Shown: piece by piece, positions 63,618 through 64,000 of the stretch
Numbering within the stretch: the first letter of the stretch is position 1
Layout: every line of letters starts with the position of its first letter
Assembly (NCBI RefSeq): GCF_036884655.1
Contig: NC_088344.1
Span: forward strand, 32,445,001-32,509,000
Direction of reading: 5' to 3'
DNA: 64,000 bases
From: Musa acuminata AAA Group
Lineage: Eukaryota > Streptophyta > Magnoliopsida > Zingiberales > Musaceae
The notes under the pieces: generated by a model
What the model was told of the DNA's origin: nothing
Databases searched by the model: none
The model's input: only the letters and a program-made list of their open reading frames with translations
Made by a program: the position numbers and the translations under genes

Positions 63618-63794
63618 ATGGAGATCAGCAACGAAGGCCATAAGAACTCATTCTTGTCGGCGTTGGCGTCGTGGTTCCGATGCTTCTTCCGCGCCAATCA
63701 TGCAAAGGGAGTAAAACCGGCGGGATCGGCTGCGCCGGACGCAGCGATGGTTGCCGCCGCTAAGCATTTCTCTCACAAAGTCAACTTAGGCTAG
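63618..63794 (+). CDS. 58-residue microprotein gene, copy B4
   Basis: Type B, identical in protein to B2 and B3. TATAAA is at 63511-63516. It is the last complete copy before the window ends. Confidence 0.75.
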   Translation: MEISNEGHKNSFLSALASWFRCFFRANHAKGVKPAGSAAPDAAMVAAAKHFSHKVNLG

Positions 63795-64000
63795 TTTTGT
63801 GTATCTTTCATGCGACTGTAGCTTGTATTTCTCAGCATTTTTATGTGATTGAGTTATGAAACTTATTGTTCATAATCCATAAAAAATGTATATGTATCTC
63901 ACAAAAGTATAGAAGATTACCGCATTATGTACTTTTAGATCGACAATTTCCTTGTTTTCTAAATATCTGCAAGACTGCAATGATTCATCACAAATTAAAA

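Larger units (their letters stand above)
59974..64000 (+). repeat. Tandem array unit 4 (cut by the window edge)
   Basis: Contains A4 and B4 and stops about 200 bases after B4. Nothing suggests the array ends here, so more copies probably lie beyond. Confidence 0.93.

Noticed and set aside
32022..64000. CRISPR-like or satellite interpretation of the repeat array
   Set aside because: Units are about 9.5 kb and gene-bearing, contain transposon relics and show mosaic similarity; this is a segmental tandem gene amplification in a plant nuclear genome.

Overview
This is nuclear DNA of a flowering plant. It holds intron-containing plant genes, abundant (TC)n, (AT)n and (CAG)n microsatellites and decayed Ty1/copia elements, and nothing bacterial. 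The gene styles suggest a monocot, perhaps of the banana/ginger order, but that is a weak inference.

Bases 1-31,900 are ordinary euchromatin. In order they carry: a broken eIF5 copy (735-1580); an intronless bZIP gene on the minus strand with an in-frame 102-bp internal duplication (4072-4695); about 8 kb of gene-poor DNA; a five-exon AVT6-type amino-acid transporter (13274-15700); a compact locus encoding two different RGF/GOLVEN peptide hormones, apparently with one secretory-signal exon in front of both (17977-19486); a dead CRLK-type receptor-kinase fragment (21885-24009); and a complete type II phosphatidylinositol 4-kinase gamma gene on the minus strand (26491-28443) with a probable 5'-leader intron.

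Bases 32,022-64,000 are a large tandem array. The repeat unit is about 9.5 kb (8.9 kb for the second) and three and a half units are visible. Each unit carries two copies (type A and type B) of a tiny intact gene encoding a 58-residue protein, giving eight copies here. Each has a TATA box and upstream WRKY-type W-boxes. The longest forms of this protein fall below a usual 60-residue ORF cutoff, so the genes are easily missed; the reverse-strand ORFs over them are shadows. I do not recognise the family. Type A and B coding sequences differ by only three synonymous changes and one fixed amino-acid change (E32V), while much of the surrounding DNA has diverged or decayed.

The rest of each unit is decayed plus-strand copia (LTR, gag, and an integrase/RT piece), a minus-strand LTR element with a GC-rich leader, AT microsatellites and a less AT-rich block of unknown, possibly organellar, origin. 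Similarity between units is a mosaic. Intervals between B and the next A match best at 18.44 kb spacing (units 1 and 3), while the A-to-B intervals pair as 1 with 2 and 3 with 4. This implies unequal exchange or gene conversion. The array continues past the right edge of the window.
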